From CAWCTD01 sp963798455 (GTDB taxonomy: Bacteria > Acidobacteriota > Terriglobia > Bryobacterales > Bryobacteraceae), in contig CAWCTD010000003.1 in NCBI GenBank assembly GCA_963798455.1, positions 3,720,001-3,784,000 of the forward strand: 64,000 bases of DNA, in the 5' to 3' direction. The notes below the pieces were generated by a model that was not told the DNA's origin, ran no database searches, and saw only the letters and a program-made list of their open reading frames with translations. The position numbers and the translations under genes were made by a program. Shown piece by piece: positions 28,084 to 36,680 of the stretch (position 1 is the stretch's first letter; every line of letters begins with the position of its first letter).

Positions 28084-29379
28084 CTAGCCGAAAACCACGG
28101 TGCCCACCCGGCGAAGCTCTGGCAGAAAGACTTCCGTTGTAGTCCCGCGTTTCGCAGTCTTGAGGGGTATCGGGGACCCGTCGGGTCGCAGCAGCGTGGC
28201 CTTGGCGAATACGCCGTGCACGCGCGCCTGCACGTCGCTGTCGATGGGCGCCCCGTAGTTGAGGACGTGGAGCAGCACGGCCCCGCGCGCCGGGCCGGAA
28301 GCGGGCGCGGCGGTGGCCAGCGCGATGAGGGATGGCGCGTTCCACAGCCGTGCGGCGCGCCGTTTGTGGGTGACGAAATCAATCACGTCGAACGCGAACT
28401 CGCTCGGGTCGGCGATGGGCTCCTTGTAGGCCACAACTTGGCCCTGCCCGAGTGTGTAGAAATCGCGGTCCTGCTGATTGCGGAGGGGCTTGAGTCCGGC
28501 GGCGCGCCACCACGCGTCGCTGCCGGGCGCATCGACCACCACGGTTGCTCCGGCTTCCGCATGGGCGAGAATGCGTCTTGCGAGTGCTGCGGCAGGAGGT
28601 TTGATGCTCACCGCAATCAGGACCGACAGGCGGCGCGCGTCGGGTGGAGGCGGAGACGCCGCGGACGCCAGGGCGGGCGACACGTTGTGCCGGTACATCA
28701 GGTTAGCGATCTCCGCGGTCGCCTCTCCAGGTTCCACCAGTAAGGTGACGATGGGAAGCACGGGCCGGCCGAACAGGGATGCATTCGCAGCCAGCCACCT
28801 CGCGGTGCGCCCCAGTCGGCCCCACGCGGCCCGGGCCTTCTCCTCACCCGTCAGCAGAGCCTGCCGGTAGCGGCTCTCGACAGCCAGAAGATAGTTTCCG
28901 CCCCAAGCCCGGGCTTCCGCGAGTGCTAGTTCCAAGGTGTCGAACGGCACGGACCGGTCCGGCTTCAGGCCGGCCTTCGAGTCCGGCAGATATCCGAGGA
29001 CCGCCGGCCGGGCGGGATAGAGCGCCCTCAGGCATCCGATCCGGAAACCGTTCGCGTCGATCCAGGGCTGGCGGCTGGCGCCGGCGGTCGTATCGTCGCC
29101 GCTTCCGGACGAAGGGCCGCGGCTGACGCCCGGCCAGAGACCGGCGCTTAGAACCGCAGGTTTCGCCGGGGACGCGTGCTCCATCTCTTCGAGACCGAGG
29201 AACTGGATCTCGTTGGCCAGCACCGTCCTGAGCCCCACGCCTTGGCAGGCCGCGGCAAAGGCCGGGGACGGAGTCTCGAGAATCACCGTGCTTGCGCCGC
29301 ACTCCTTGAGGAGCGGCGCGTGTTTAGGGTCGGGATCGCCCCAGCGGATCGCCACATCGCGAGAGAGGTCAAGCGGCAT
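28084..29379 (-). CDS. Hypothetical protein, 431 residues
   Basis: No signal peptide and no family recognised. It looks like an alpha/beta protein: MPLDLSRDVAIRWGDPD, ECGASTVILETPSPAF, VLGYLPDSKAGL, ELALAEARAWGGNYLLAVE, LSVLIAVSIKPPAAALARRI, HAEAGATVVVDAPGSDAWW, VLLHVLNYG. The pattern (a barrel-like first half, then a Rossmann/amidotransferase-like domain, then a beta C terminus) recalls glycoside-hydrolase-like proteins with a trimerisation domain, but this is a guess. It precedes the DUF362 gene on the same strand. Confidence 0.55.
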   Translation of the reverse strand: MPLDLSRDVAIRWGDPDPKHAPLLKECGASTVILETPSPAFAAACQGVGLRTVLANEIQFLGLEEMEHASPAKPAVLSAGLWPGVSRGPSSGSGDDTTAGASRQPWIDANGFRIGCLRALYPARPAVLGYLPDSKAGLKPDRSVPFDTLELALAEARAWGGNYLLAVESRYRQALLTGEEKARAAWGRLGRTARWLAANASLFGRPVLPIVTLLVEPGEATAEIANLMYRHNVSPALASAASPPPPDARRLSVLIAVSIKPPAAALARRILAHAEAGATVVVDAPGSDAWWRAAGLKPLRNQQDRDFYTLGQGQVVAYKEPIADPSEFAFDVIDFVTHKRRAARLWNAPSLIALATAAPASGPARGAVLLHVLNYGAPIDSDVQARVHGVFAKATLLRPDGSPIPLKTAKRGTTTEVFLPELRRVGTVVFG

Positions 29380-29615
29380 GGGTCTATATTAGCTGTCTGA
29401 GTGTACCGCAATTGGCCTGTCTTGGAGGCATTGAAGCTGACTGTGGTTCCGGCACATTCTGATCGGATGGATAGATTGAGAGTTGTCCTGTCTCCATCGA
29501 TTCTCACCTGATTTGGCCTCCCGGTCGGCATTCAATCCAATCCACGGAGGCGGTTGGGTGTAGGATCAATAGTGACCGGGAGGCCAAAACGGAATTCCGG
29601 GTATAATGCTACGGA

Positions 29616-30214
29616 ATGGATGCTCACATGCGCGATTTTCTACGCAGCTCGCAGATCGGTTTCCTGATCCTAATCGTCCTGGCCATCATCCCGCCACAGC
29701 TGCAGGCGGGACTCATTAGCGGGCCTTCTTTGGACCTTAACTCTATTGGGTGGGGTTATTCTGGAATCGGGTTTACCGCCAACATAGCCTCGACCCTGAC
29801 GGGTTTCACATTTCAGAATCAGGGTCAACCCGATAACGTGATCCTTGAGGACGCGTCGGGAACTATTCTCTACTCCGTCGCTGTTCCGGCGGCAGTGCCA
29901 AGCGATGCGGTTTCGGTCTCATGGGCGCTCAGTCCTGGAACCCAGTATTATCTGCTCCAGAGCACAGCCAGCACTCTCGTTGGACCACCTGGGGCACGGC
30001 AGCGCCATCGGACGCCGAAATCACTCTGACCGATACTGCCATCTTCTCCGACGTGCGGAATCCTTCCTTTTTCGGCGTTACGGGGACAGATTTCTTGGCG
30101 GCGTTCAACGATATCACGACCTCCGGTCCCGTTGGCGCCGTACCTGAACCAGCCACCCTATTGCTGGTCGGTATCGGCGCTGCTGCACTCAGTCGCCTCA
30201 GACGGGTGCATTGA
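29616..30214 (+). pseudogene. PEP-CTERM sorting-signal protein, frameshifted
   Basis: A signal peptide (IGFLILIVLAIIPPQLQA) and a beta-rich secreted body (GFTANIASTLTGFTF, PSDAVSVSWALSPGTQYYLL) run in one frame to about 29970. The sequence then continues in the next frame (RWTTWGTAAPSDAEITLTD) to a canonical C terminus, VPEPATLLLVGIGAAALSR then RLRR. VPEP, a transmembrane helix and Arg cluster are the PEP-CTERM exosortase signal. TATAAT at 29602-29607 lies only 8 bases before the ATG at 29616; an ATG at 29628 is an alternative. One base change near 29970 breaks the gene, or is an error. Confidence 0.7.
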
Positions 30215-30340
30215 GCCACAGTTCGGCATATCCCAAAAAGGAACTGTCCCGTTGCTCACGGAACGGTGATTCTTTGGGTGTCCGTCTACGGGCGGGGCGG
30301 CCATCCCTTGACACGCTTCTTCTTCGCCTGGGGCGTCGCT

Positions 30341-30613
30341 TCAGCCTTTTCGCGCGCTATCGATTCGCCGGGCTATGCTCTCCACCATGCGGCGGTCTTG
30401 CCGGGGCATCTTGTCCACGTAAAGGTTTATGCTGTCGTCTACGATCTGCCACGCGGGGCGGCTTTCCACCGTGGCGGCGGCGTTCAACTTGGCGCGCGTG
30501 ATCGGGCGAACCGTTACCGCGAGTTTCGGATAGTCACTGATTCGCTCCGGTTCCCCGTCTTTCCCAAGACCAGCCGGCGGGCGGCCTACCCGTTTCTCGG
30601 GCTTCTCTTCCAT
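30341..30613 (-). CDS. Small ribbon-helix-helix-like protein
   Basis: 90 residues from ATG 30613 (a start at 30631 is also possible). A Lys/Arg/Pro-rich head (EKRVGRPPAGLG) is followed by a beta strand then two helices (KLAVTVRPITRAKLNAAATV, PAWQIVDDSINLYVDKM), the pattern of ribbon-helix-helix DNA-binding proteins. Probably a small repressor or an antitoxin-like protein; there is no partner gene beside it. No strong ribosome site is visible, so it is supported by pattern only. Confidence 0.5.
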   Translation of the reverse strand: MEEKPEKRVGRPPAGLGKDGEPERISDYPKLAVTVRPITRAKLNAAATVESRPAWQIVDDSINLYVDKMPRQDRRMVESIARRIDSARKG

Positions 30614-30747
30614 GCCAGTAGTATACAACATTCTGCAATGTTTCTATAAGAAACCTATCGACTTGCCTCTAGAAGTAACGCATCATCGAACCATGAAGGC
30701 AATCGGCTACGTCTGTCACAGGCCGACACCCGCCAACAGGGAGTGGG

Positions 30748-30775
30748 CCGGGTTCGATCCCCGTTAGCGCTACCA
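30748..30775 (+). other. tRNA 3'-end-like segment (T arm, acceptor strand, CCA)
   Basis: CCGGG-TTCGATC-CCCGT forms a T arm (four of five pairs, C49/T65 mismatched), followed by TAGCGCT as the acceptor 3' strand, A73 and CCA at 30773-30775. The matching 5' acceptor strand (AGCGCTA) and the D and anticodon arms are not found upstream, so this is only the 3' part of a tRNA gene. Such 3' ends are classic attachment-site cores for integrative elements. Confidence 0.5.
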
Positions 30776-30851
30776 GCGGGCACTCCCACCCATCGCAGGC
30801 TCCTGGGGATATACTCGATAGAAAGAGGTTTGGACTTCTCAAGGAGGCGCC

Positions 30852-31808
30852 ATGCGCGACCATGTTTCGAAGGTCTTTATTAGACTGACAATCGCGGCTC
30901 TTCTAGCCGCATCTTGTCTTTTTGCCGCGGACCCGTTCTTCCTGCGGCGTGCCATTGCGGACATCAAGCCGCAGCCAGACGATCTGACAGCCAACACGAA
31001 GGGCGCTTCCTACAAGCCGATCTTCGGTGTCGGCGACAAGGATGCGGACAAACTCCAGGGTGTCGCCCGCTACGGGGAACTCACCGTGGCTCCGGGCGGC
31101 GCGAGTGCGGTCGTCAGCTATCCGGCCGAGGAGCAGATGTATTACATTCTCGACGGCAGCGGGACTTTGATCTATGACGATCAGAAGACCCCGCTGAAGA
31201 AGGACGATTTCATGTACCTGCCCATTAACGTGAAGCACGGCATCGCCAACTCTTCAAGGGCTCCGATTCACGTAATCGTGATGGGCTACAAGATCCCCGC
31301 CGGCAGGCAGGTGGCGCCAACGCCGAAGCTGATGATCGCGAATGCCGACGATGTTCCGCTCCAGGTGCTGGCCTCCCACGGGCCGACCACGCAGTTCAAG
31401 CTGCTGATGGGCCAGACCACCAGCCAGCGCGACAAGCTCGCGGCGGCCAGCGAGATGGACAGCCTGTTCATCATGGACTTCGCGCCGGGCGGCACCAACA
31501 ATCCCCACAGCCACCCTGCCGAAGAAGAGATCTACCTGTTGATGCGGGGTCGTGGCGAGCAGGTGGCGGGAACCACGGCCGACGGTCAGGATGCCCGGTA
31601 TCCCGATAAGGCGGGCGACTGCTTCTTCTACGGACCGGGTACAAGAGTGGGCTACTACAGCGGAGCCAAGGAAGGGCAGCCTCACGACCTGATCCTGGCG
31701 GTCCGTTCGCGTCTGCCGAACGCCTCAATGGGCAGGAGAGGCGGAGGTCGTGGAGGTCGTGGAGATCGTGGAGGTCAGACGCCTCCGGCTCCCGACCCCG
31801 CCAAGTAG
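30852..31808 (+). CDS. Bicupin exported protein with an RGG-rich C terminus
   Basis: 318 residues, AAGGAGGCGCC before the ATG, Sec signal peptide (FIRLTIAALLAASCLFAAD). Two cupin barrels: domain 1 about residues 65-150 (EEQMYYILDGSGTLIYDD, DDFMYLPINVKHGIAN) and domain 2 about 200-285 (NNPHSHPAEEEIYLLMRGRG, GDCFFYGPGTRVGYYSG). Domain 2 keeps the HxHxxxxE-type metal site (HSHPAEEE); domain 1 keeps only the last His and a Glu. The tail (residues about 293-318) is Arg/Gly-rich, unusual for a cupin. Function unknown; sugar or auxin-like small acids are possible ligands. Confidence 0.75.
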   Translation: MRDHVSKVFIRLTIAALLAASCLFAADPFFLRRAIADIKPQPDDLTANTKGASYKPIFGVGDKDADKLQGVARYGELTVAPGGASAVVSYPAEEQMYYILDGSGTLIYDDQKTPLKKDDFMYLPINVKHGIANSSRAPIHVIVMGYKIPAGRQVAPTPKLMIANADDVPLQVLASHGPTTQFKLLMGQTTSQRDKLAAASEMDSLFIMDFAPGGTNNPHSHPAEEEIYLLMRGRGEQVAGTTADGQDARYPDKAGDCFFYGPGTRVGYYSGAKEGQPHDLILAVRSRLPNASMGRRGGGRGGRGDRGGQTPPAPDPAK

Positions 31809-31831
31809 CCAGCAGGACTCCCCTCATAACC

Positions 31832-31855
31832 GCGGGCCGGCGGCCGCCGGCCCGC
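31832..31855. terminator. GC-rich hairpin after the bicupin gene
   Basis: Perfect 10-bp stem (GCGGGCCGGC / GCCGGCCCGC) with a GGCC loop, 24 bp after the stop at 31808. No T tract, but the stem is very stable and correctly placed. Confidence 0.6.
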
Positions 31856-32003
31856 ACACGGAATTTCCTCATTCGCGCCCCTAAAGTTGTGCGTGCCTCT
31901 GAAGGACCTTCCCGCGCATCAGGGACGATCCAAAGCCCGGTTCAGGGCAGCCTCGTGCAATACTAGTCAGGGCTGGTGAAATGTTAACATCAGACAGTTC
32001 ACT

Positions 32004-32780
32004 ATGAGCGGCGAAAAGAGCGGGTTGGCCGACCGAGCGTACGCCCGGATTCGTGAGAAGATCCTGCGAGGTCAGCTTCCATTCGGAGCACTCATATCGC
32101 GGCGGGAGCTTTCGCTCGAGTTGGGCATGAGCACGCTTCCGATCAGCGAGGCGTTGCAGCGGCTGAAGAACGAAGCTCTCATCGAGACTGTTCCCAGGGT
32201 GGGCACGCGGGTGAGGACTCCAACCCCACAGGACATCCGCGGCTTCTACGTAGTGCGGGAGGCCCTCGAAAGCCAGGCGGCGAGGCTGTTCTCCGTGAAG
32301 GCCACCCCGACAGATCGGGAGGATCTGGCTCTGCTGGCGGAACGCCTGGATGCCGCTTACAAGACGTGCGCCGGATCGGCGAACGCATCGCCGCAGCAGC
32401 TATATGAGTTGCGTGACCTGCACATGAAGTTCCACCTGCGAGTTGCCGAGGGCGCGCACTGCCCGTTTCTTTGCCAAGCCATAGAGAATAACCAAATCCT
32501 GATCTTCAACTGGTTTCTTGACCGGCTGTTCGGGTATCCTGGATTGCCGCAACACTGGCACGAGGAGCTTGCCAAAGTGCTCACCGCGCCGGATCCGGAG
32601 GCCGCCGATCAAGCCATGAGGCAGCACGTGAGGTTCCGCATGGACGAACTGCTTGTGCGGTTGGAACCGTATTCCACCCTGGATCGGCACCACATCGCAA
32701 AGACCATTAGCGGGCTCCCCGCGCCTGCGCACGCCAACCTTGAGCCTTCCTTGCAGCGCTTAAAAGTTAAAGCGTTTTAA
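32004..32780 (+). CDS. GntR-family transcriptional regulator (FadR/FCD type)
   Basis: 258 residues. The N-terminal winged helix-turn-helix (residues about 8-75: RAYARIREKILRGQLPFGAL, ISRRELSLELGMSTLPISEA, RLKNEALIETVPRVGTRVR) is GntR-type. It is followed by an FCD all-helical ligand domain (YVVREALESQAARLF, DLHMKFHLRVAEGA, Asp/His residues typical of the metal-assisted acid-binding pocket). GntR/FCD regulators usually sense sugar acids or short organic acids. It stands 127 bp upstream of the Oar-type receptor and its promoter, and an enolase-superfamily dehydratase follows, so sugar-acid control of these genes is a reasonable inference. Confidence 0.85.
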   Translation: MSGEKSGLADRAYARIREKILRGQLPFGALISRRELSLELGMSTLPISEALQRLKNEALIETVPRVGTRVRTPTPQDIRGFYVVREALESQAARLFSVKATPTDREDLALLAERLDAAYKTCAGSANASPQQLYELRDLHMKFHLRVAEGAHCPFLCQAIENNQILIFNWFLDRLFGYPGLPQHWHEELAKVLTAPDPEAADQAMRQHVRFRMDELLVRLEPYSTLDRHHIAKTISGLPAPAHANLEPSLQRLKVKAF

Positions 32781-32803
32781 TACTGGCGCATTACATTTCG
32801 TTG

Positions 32804-32832
32804 TTGACATCGAGATCAACCTGAACTAAAAT
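32804..32832 (+). promoter_or_regulatory. Sigma-70-type promoter for the Oar-like receptor gene
   Basis: TTGACA (32804-32809), a 17-base spacer, TAAAAT (32827-32832); near-consensus in sequence and spacing, about 75 bases before the ATG at 32907. Confidence 0.75.
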
Positions 32833-32906
32833 TACGCCCATTGGGTCTGAAATGTCAGAGGCGCGTTTAGACGTGCCTCTGCCTTTAAGCGGAGGCCAGA
32901 AAGCGT

Positions 32907-35900
32907 ATGAAAAGACTATTCGCAGTCTTGTTGCTAGGGGCGTGCTGCTTGTGCGCCCAGGATATCAGGGGCACGATTGCCGGAACGGTGACTGATCCTC
33001 AGGGCGCCGACGTTGTCGGCGCCTCCGTGGCGGTGACCAACACCGACACAAACGTCTCCACATCACTGACCACAAACGCTAGCGGCTATTATCAAGCGCC
33101 TATGCTTTTGCCTGGCCCATACCAAGTGACCGTAGATGCCACCGGTTTCAAGAAAACCGTTCGCTCCAATCTGGTCCTCACGATGAGGGCTGATCTCAAG
33201 ATCGATATCCAACTGGAGGTCGGCGAGTTGAGCCAATCGGTGACCATCAGCGCCGAATCTCCCATCCTCGATACCAGCACGGTGACCGTGGGAAAGGCGC
33301 TGACCACCCGCGAAATCATGGACCTGCCCACCATGACCAACAACCTTGTCCTGCTGGCGCGAGTGGCTCCCGGGGTGGTGAATCAGGGGACTACCCAGTT
33401 CCTCACGCAGGGCATGGTGGGCGGGGACTCGGGCTTTTTTGCGCCGCTCTCCCTTGGCCAGAACGAGTGGAGCATTGACGGAGCGCCGAATCTCGGCAGC
33501 GGCGGGATTGGGTTCACGCCCTTCACCGACCAGATCGCCGAGTTCAAGATCGACACGACTAGTTTTGACGCCTCGGTTGGGCACTCCATAGGGTTGAGTA
33601 TCGCCTTTTCGACCAAGTCCGGTACCAACAGCCTCCACGGCTCGGCTACCGAGCAATACTGGAACACGCGTTGGAATGCGGCGTCGTTTTTCGTAAAACA
33701 GAAGTACTTCCAGAACATCGCCGCCGCCAACGCCGCCGGCAACACCGCGCTGGCAAACCAGTTGGCATCGCAGCCGATGCAGCCTGCCGGGCATTCGAAC
33801 GACTACGGATTCACCCTCGGCGGGCCCCTTTACATCCCTAAAGTTGTCGACGGTCGGAACAAGTTTTTCTGGTTCTTTTCCTTGTCGCAGAACAAGACTC
33901 GCCAGCCGGCCCGGTCCAGCGAGATCACCAATTCGGTCCCCACCATGGCGCAGCGGCAGGGGGACTTCTCCGACCTCCTGGCCATCAATTCGAAATACCA
34001 GATCTACGATCCGCTGAGCGTAGCGCCCGACCCCGCCCGGGCCGGGCACTATATCCGGACGCCCATTCCTGGGAACCTGATTTCCCAAAGCAGAATTCTC
34101 GCTCCCAAGATCTTCGACTGGTACACCAGCCGGCTCCCGGTTCCCAACAACAGCCCATCCAACCCTCTGGCCGAACCGTTCAACAACTTCCTGGCCCTGG
34201 GCCAAGTCGACAACGTCAACTACACCGGCTTGGCGGGCCGGGGAGACTATGCGCCCGACATGAAGAACCGCTTCTCGTTCTCGTTCAATTGGAGCCACTT
34301 TATCGAGAACGCGCAGGACTGGACCTATGCCAGTTCCCCCGGCCTGCAGGACTGGGATAACATCCGGATACCGCGGGGTGGGATTCTGAACTGGACCTAC
34401 TCCATGAGCTCGGCAACCGTAATTTCCGCAAGTCTTTCCGCCAACCAGTGGATGAACGTGCAGAGGACCAACGGGGTCAGAAAGTACAAGCCCAGCGACA
34501 TCGGGTTCCCCGCGTACCTGGATCAGCGCTGCCAGGCTCTGGGCGGGTGCGGCGCGCCCCTGGTGTCGTGGAACGGATTCACGTCCGCCTTCGGTGGAAG
34601 CAGCCTGGTCATGAGCCGGTCTCTCTCCGCCGACGCCCGCCAGCGCTCGACGGGCCTCAAGGCGAGCGTGTCGCATGTGCGTGGCGCACACTCGCTCCAG
34701 GCCGGCATCGATTTTCGGCAGGCTTACGCCACCAATCCTGGTGGCGCCGGGAACTCCATGGGGAGCTTCACCTTCAACAGCCAGTACGTGCAGAAGAACG
34801 ACGATAGCTTTACCGCAGCGGGCAGTCTCGGGTTGAGTTATGCGGCCTTCATGCTCGGGATACCCACTTCCATGTCAAGCGACAACAACGCGAGCTACGC
34901 GCTGATGAATCCCTATTACGCGTGGTATGGGCAGGACACCTGGCGCGCGACCAGGAACCTGACTCTGACCCTGGGGCTCCGCGTCGAGTACGAACAGGCC
35001 CCCACGGAGCGATACAACCGGGCGCTCACTGGGTTCGACTCCACAGCCCAGTTGCCGATCGCGGCCGGCGCTCAGGCGGCCTATGCCGCCAACCCGGTGC
35101 CGGAGCTTGCGGCCAGCGGCTTTACGGTCCAGGGAGGGTCGATCTACGCGGGTGTGAATGGCGCCCCGCGCCAGCCATGGCAGAACGAACTGATGTGGTT
35201 GCCGCGGATCTCGGCCGCCTGGCAGTTCAGCCCCAAAATGATTCTCCGCGGCGGCTACGGCATCTATTTTGATTCGATCAACGTGCAAAATGAGACGCTG
35301 AATCAGTCGGGTTACTCGCGGACGACTTCCACCAATCTGACGAACAACTACGGGGTGAACTGGCTGGCCGGGAACCCCGCCGCCGGCATATCCCCGCTCG
35401 CGGATCCCTTTCCTGTCCGCAGTGACGGCACCCGTTTCGATGCGCCCCTGGGAAGCTCGCTGGGGAGCATGTATGTCGCCGGCCAGAGTTTTACCTACCA
35501 GCCCTTCGACCGGAGGCATCCACGGGAGCAACAGTGGCGGATCGGGTTGCAGCGGCAGTTAAGTCCTAACATGTCGGTGGAGGTTTATTACTGGGGTTCG
35601 TGGGGCGACCACCTCAGGTTCAACGACAAACTGGATGCGCTGCCGGCGCAGTACTGGAACACCACCATGGTGCGCAATAACACGCTGGCCAGCAATATGA
35701 CTCAGAACGTGACGAACCCCTTCAATATAAAGAACTTCGCGTCCCTCCAGACCTCAAGTCCGGCGCTCTACCAGCAGATGTCCACGCTGGGTTTCTTCAC
35801 GGGCTCGACCATCCAGAAGAATGTTCTCTTGCGGCCCGATCCGCAATTTAGCTCGCTGAACACCTATCAGTATGACGGCAAGGCCAAGAACAACTCGTTG

Positions 35901-36578
35901 CAGGTCAATTTCCAGCGGAGGCTCTCCAAGGGCTTTAACCTCACCGCCAACTACACCTACTCCAGCGCCAGCGTTTGGACCTCGATCAACAATGAGTTTG
36001 ACCCCGCTCCGACACAGTGGACACCGACGAATAGCCCGCTGCCGAACCGCGTCAATGTCACCGGCATCTACGAATTTCCCTTCGGCCCCGGCCGGCCATT
36101 TTTGAGGACCGGAATTCTCAGTCACGTTGTAGGCAACTGGCAGGTGGCTTTGACCTATGACTTCCAACAGGGCCCGTTCCTTAGCTGGGGCAACTACTTC
36201 TACTACGGCGACCTGAACACGGTCAGCCAAACGCTGACTGAAGGCACGAAGACCCTGAATCAATGGTTCAACACCAGCGCCCCGTTCGAGAGGAGTGCCG
36301 ACAACGGGCCTGCGTCATACCAGGCGCGCGTGTTTCCCGTCGATATCACCAGCGTGCGGGCAGACGGGCTTAACCAGTGGAATGCCAACCTCCGGCGCGA
36401 CTTCCGATTGCGGGAAGGAACGGTCTTTGAGGTTCGAGTGGACGCGCTCAACCTTTTTAACCGCTCGCAGTTCAGCGGCCCCGACACCAACCCGTACAAC
36501 ACGACATTCGGCGTTGTCAGCAGCGCGACTTCAACCCTGAACCGGTTTTACCAGATTCAGGGGAGAATCCGGTTCTGA
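32907..36578 (+). CDS. Oar/Cna-type TonB-dependent receptor-like outer-membrane protein
   Basis: 1223 residues with a Sec signal peptide (MKRLFAVLLLGACCLCAQ). Residues about 20-105 are a carboxypeptidase-regulatory-like (Cna B) domain (GTVTDPQGADVVGASVAVTN, SGYYQAPMLLPGPYQVTVDA). A plug-like region follows (TVGKALTTREIMDLPTM, FLTQGMVGGDSG), then a long beta barrel ending in a terminal aromatic strand (QIQGRIRF). No TonB box is obvious. These are the SusC-like giants of Solibacter-type Acidobacteriota, thought to take up oligomers. Upstream is a GntR regulator with a strong promoter between them; downstream is a hairpin then a dehydratase gene. Confidence 0.85.
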   Translation: MKRLFAVLLLGACCLCAQDIRGTIAGTVTDPQGADVVGASVAVTNTDTNVSTSLTTNASGYYQAPMLLPGPYQVTVDATGFKKTVRSNLVLTMRADLKIDIQLEVGELSQSVTISAESPILDTSTVTVGKALTTREIMDLPTMTNNLVLLARVAPGVVNQGTTQFLTQGMVGGDSGFFAPLSLGQNEWSIDGAPNLGSGGIGFTPFTDQIAEFKIDTTSFDASVGHSIGLSIAFSTKSGTNSLHGSATEQYWNTRWNAASFFVKQKYFQNIAAANAAGNTALANQLASQPMQPAGHSNDYGFTLGGPLYIPKVVDGRNKFFWFFSLSQNKTRQPARSSEITNSVPTMAQRQGDFSDLLAINSKYQIYDPLSVAPDPARAGHYIRTPIPGNLISQSRILAPKIFDWYTSRLPVPNNSPSNPLAEPFNNFLALGQVDNVNYTGLAGRGDYAPDMKNRFSFSFNWSHFIENAQDWTYASSPGLQDWDNIRIPRGGILNWTYSMSSATVISASLSANQWMNVQRTNGVRKYKPSDIGFPAYLDQRCQALGGCGAPLVSWNGFTSAFGGSSLVMSRSLSADARQRSTGLKASVSHVRGAHSLQAGIDFRQAYATNPGGAGNSMGSFTFNSQYVQKNDDSFTAAGSLGLSYAAFMLGIPTSMSSDNNASYALMNPYYAWYGQDTWRATRNLTLTLGLRVEYEQAPTERYNRALTGFDSTAQLPIAAGAQAAYAANPVPELAASGFTVQGGSIYAGVNGAPRQPWQNELMWLPRISAAWQFSPKMILRGGYGIYFDSINVQNETLNQSGYSRTTSTNLTNNYGVNWLAGNPAAGISPLADPFPVRSDGTRFDAPLGSSLGSMYVAGQSFTYQPFDRRHPREQQWRIGLQRQLSPNMSVEVYYWGSWGDHLRFNDKLDALPAQYWNTTMVRNNTLASNMTQNVTNPFNIKNFASLQTSSPALYQQMSTLGFFTGSTIQKNVLLRPDPQFSSLNTYQYDGKAKNNSLQVNFQRRLSKGFNLTANYTYSSASVWTSINNEFDPAPTQWTPTNSPLPNRVNVTGIYEFPFGPGRPFLRTGILSHVVGNWQVALTYDFQQGPFLSWGNYFYYGDLNTVSQTLTEGTKTLNQWFNTSAPFERSADNGPASYQARVFPVDITSVRADGLNQWNANLRRDFRLREGTVFEVRVDALNLFNRSQFSGPDTNPYNTTFGVVSSATSTLNRFYQIQGRIRF

Positions 36579-36598
36579 ATCGGCCTGGGAACTTCAGC

Positions 36599-36628
36599 GC
36601 GGCGCCGGTCCTTCGGAACCGGCGCCGC
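36599..36628. terminator. Hairpin after the Oar-like gene
   Basis: 11-bp stem (GCGGCGCCGGT / ACCGGCGCCGC) with CC-TTCG-GA in the loop (UUCG-like), starting 21 bp after the stop at 36578. No T tract, but stability and placement favour a terminator that separates the receptor from the downstream dehydratase gene. Confidence 0.65.
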
Positions 36629-36680
36629 AGTACAATCAATGAGCAGGTAAAGCAGCAGGAAGAGAATCGAGGTATTCGAC

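Noticed and set aside
33063..34691. A long minus-strand open frame inside the receptor gene
   Set aside because: High-GC shadow of the plus-strand gene; composition is Arg/Gly-rich and no family is visible. The same applies to long frames at 52121-54136 and 56532-58217.
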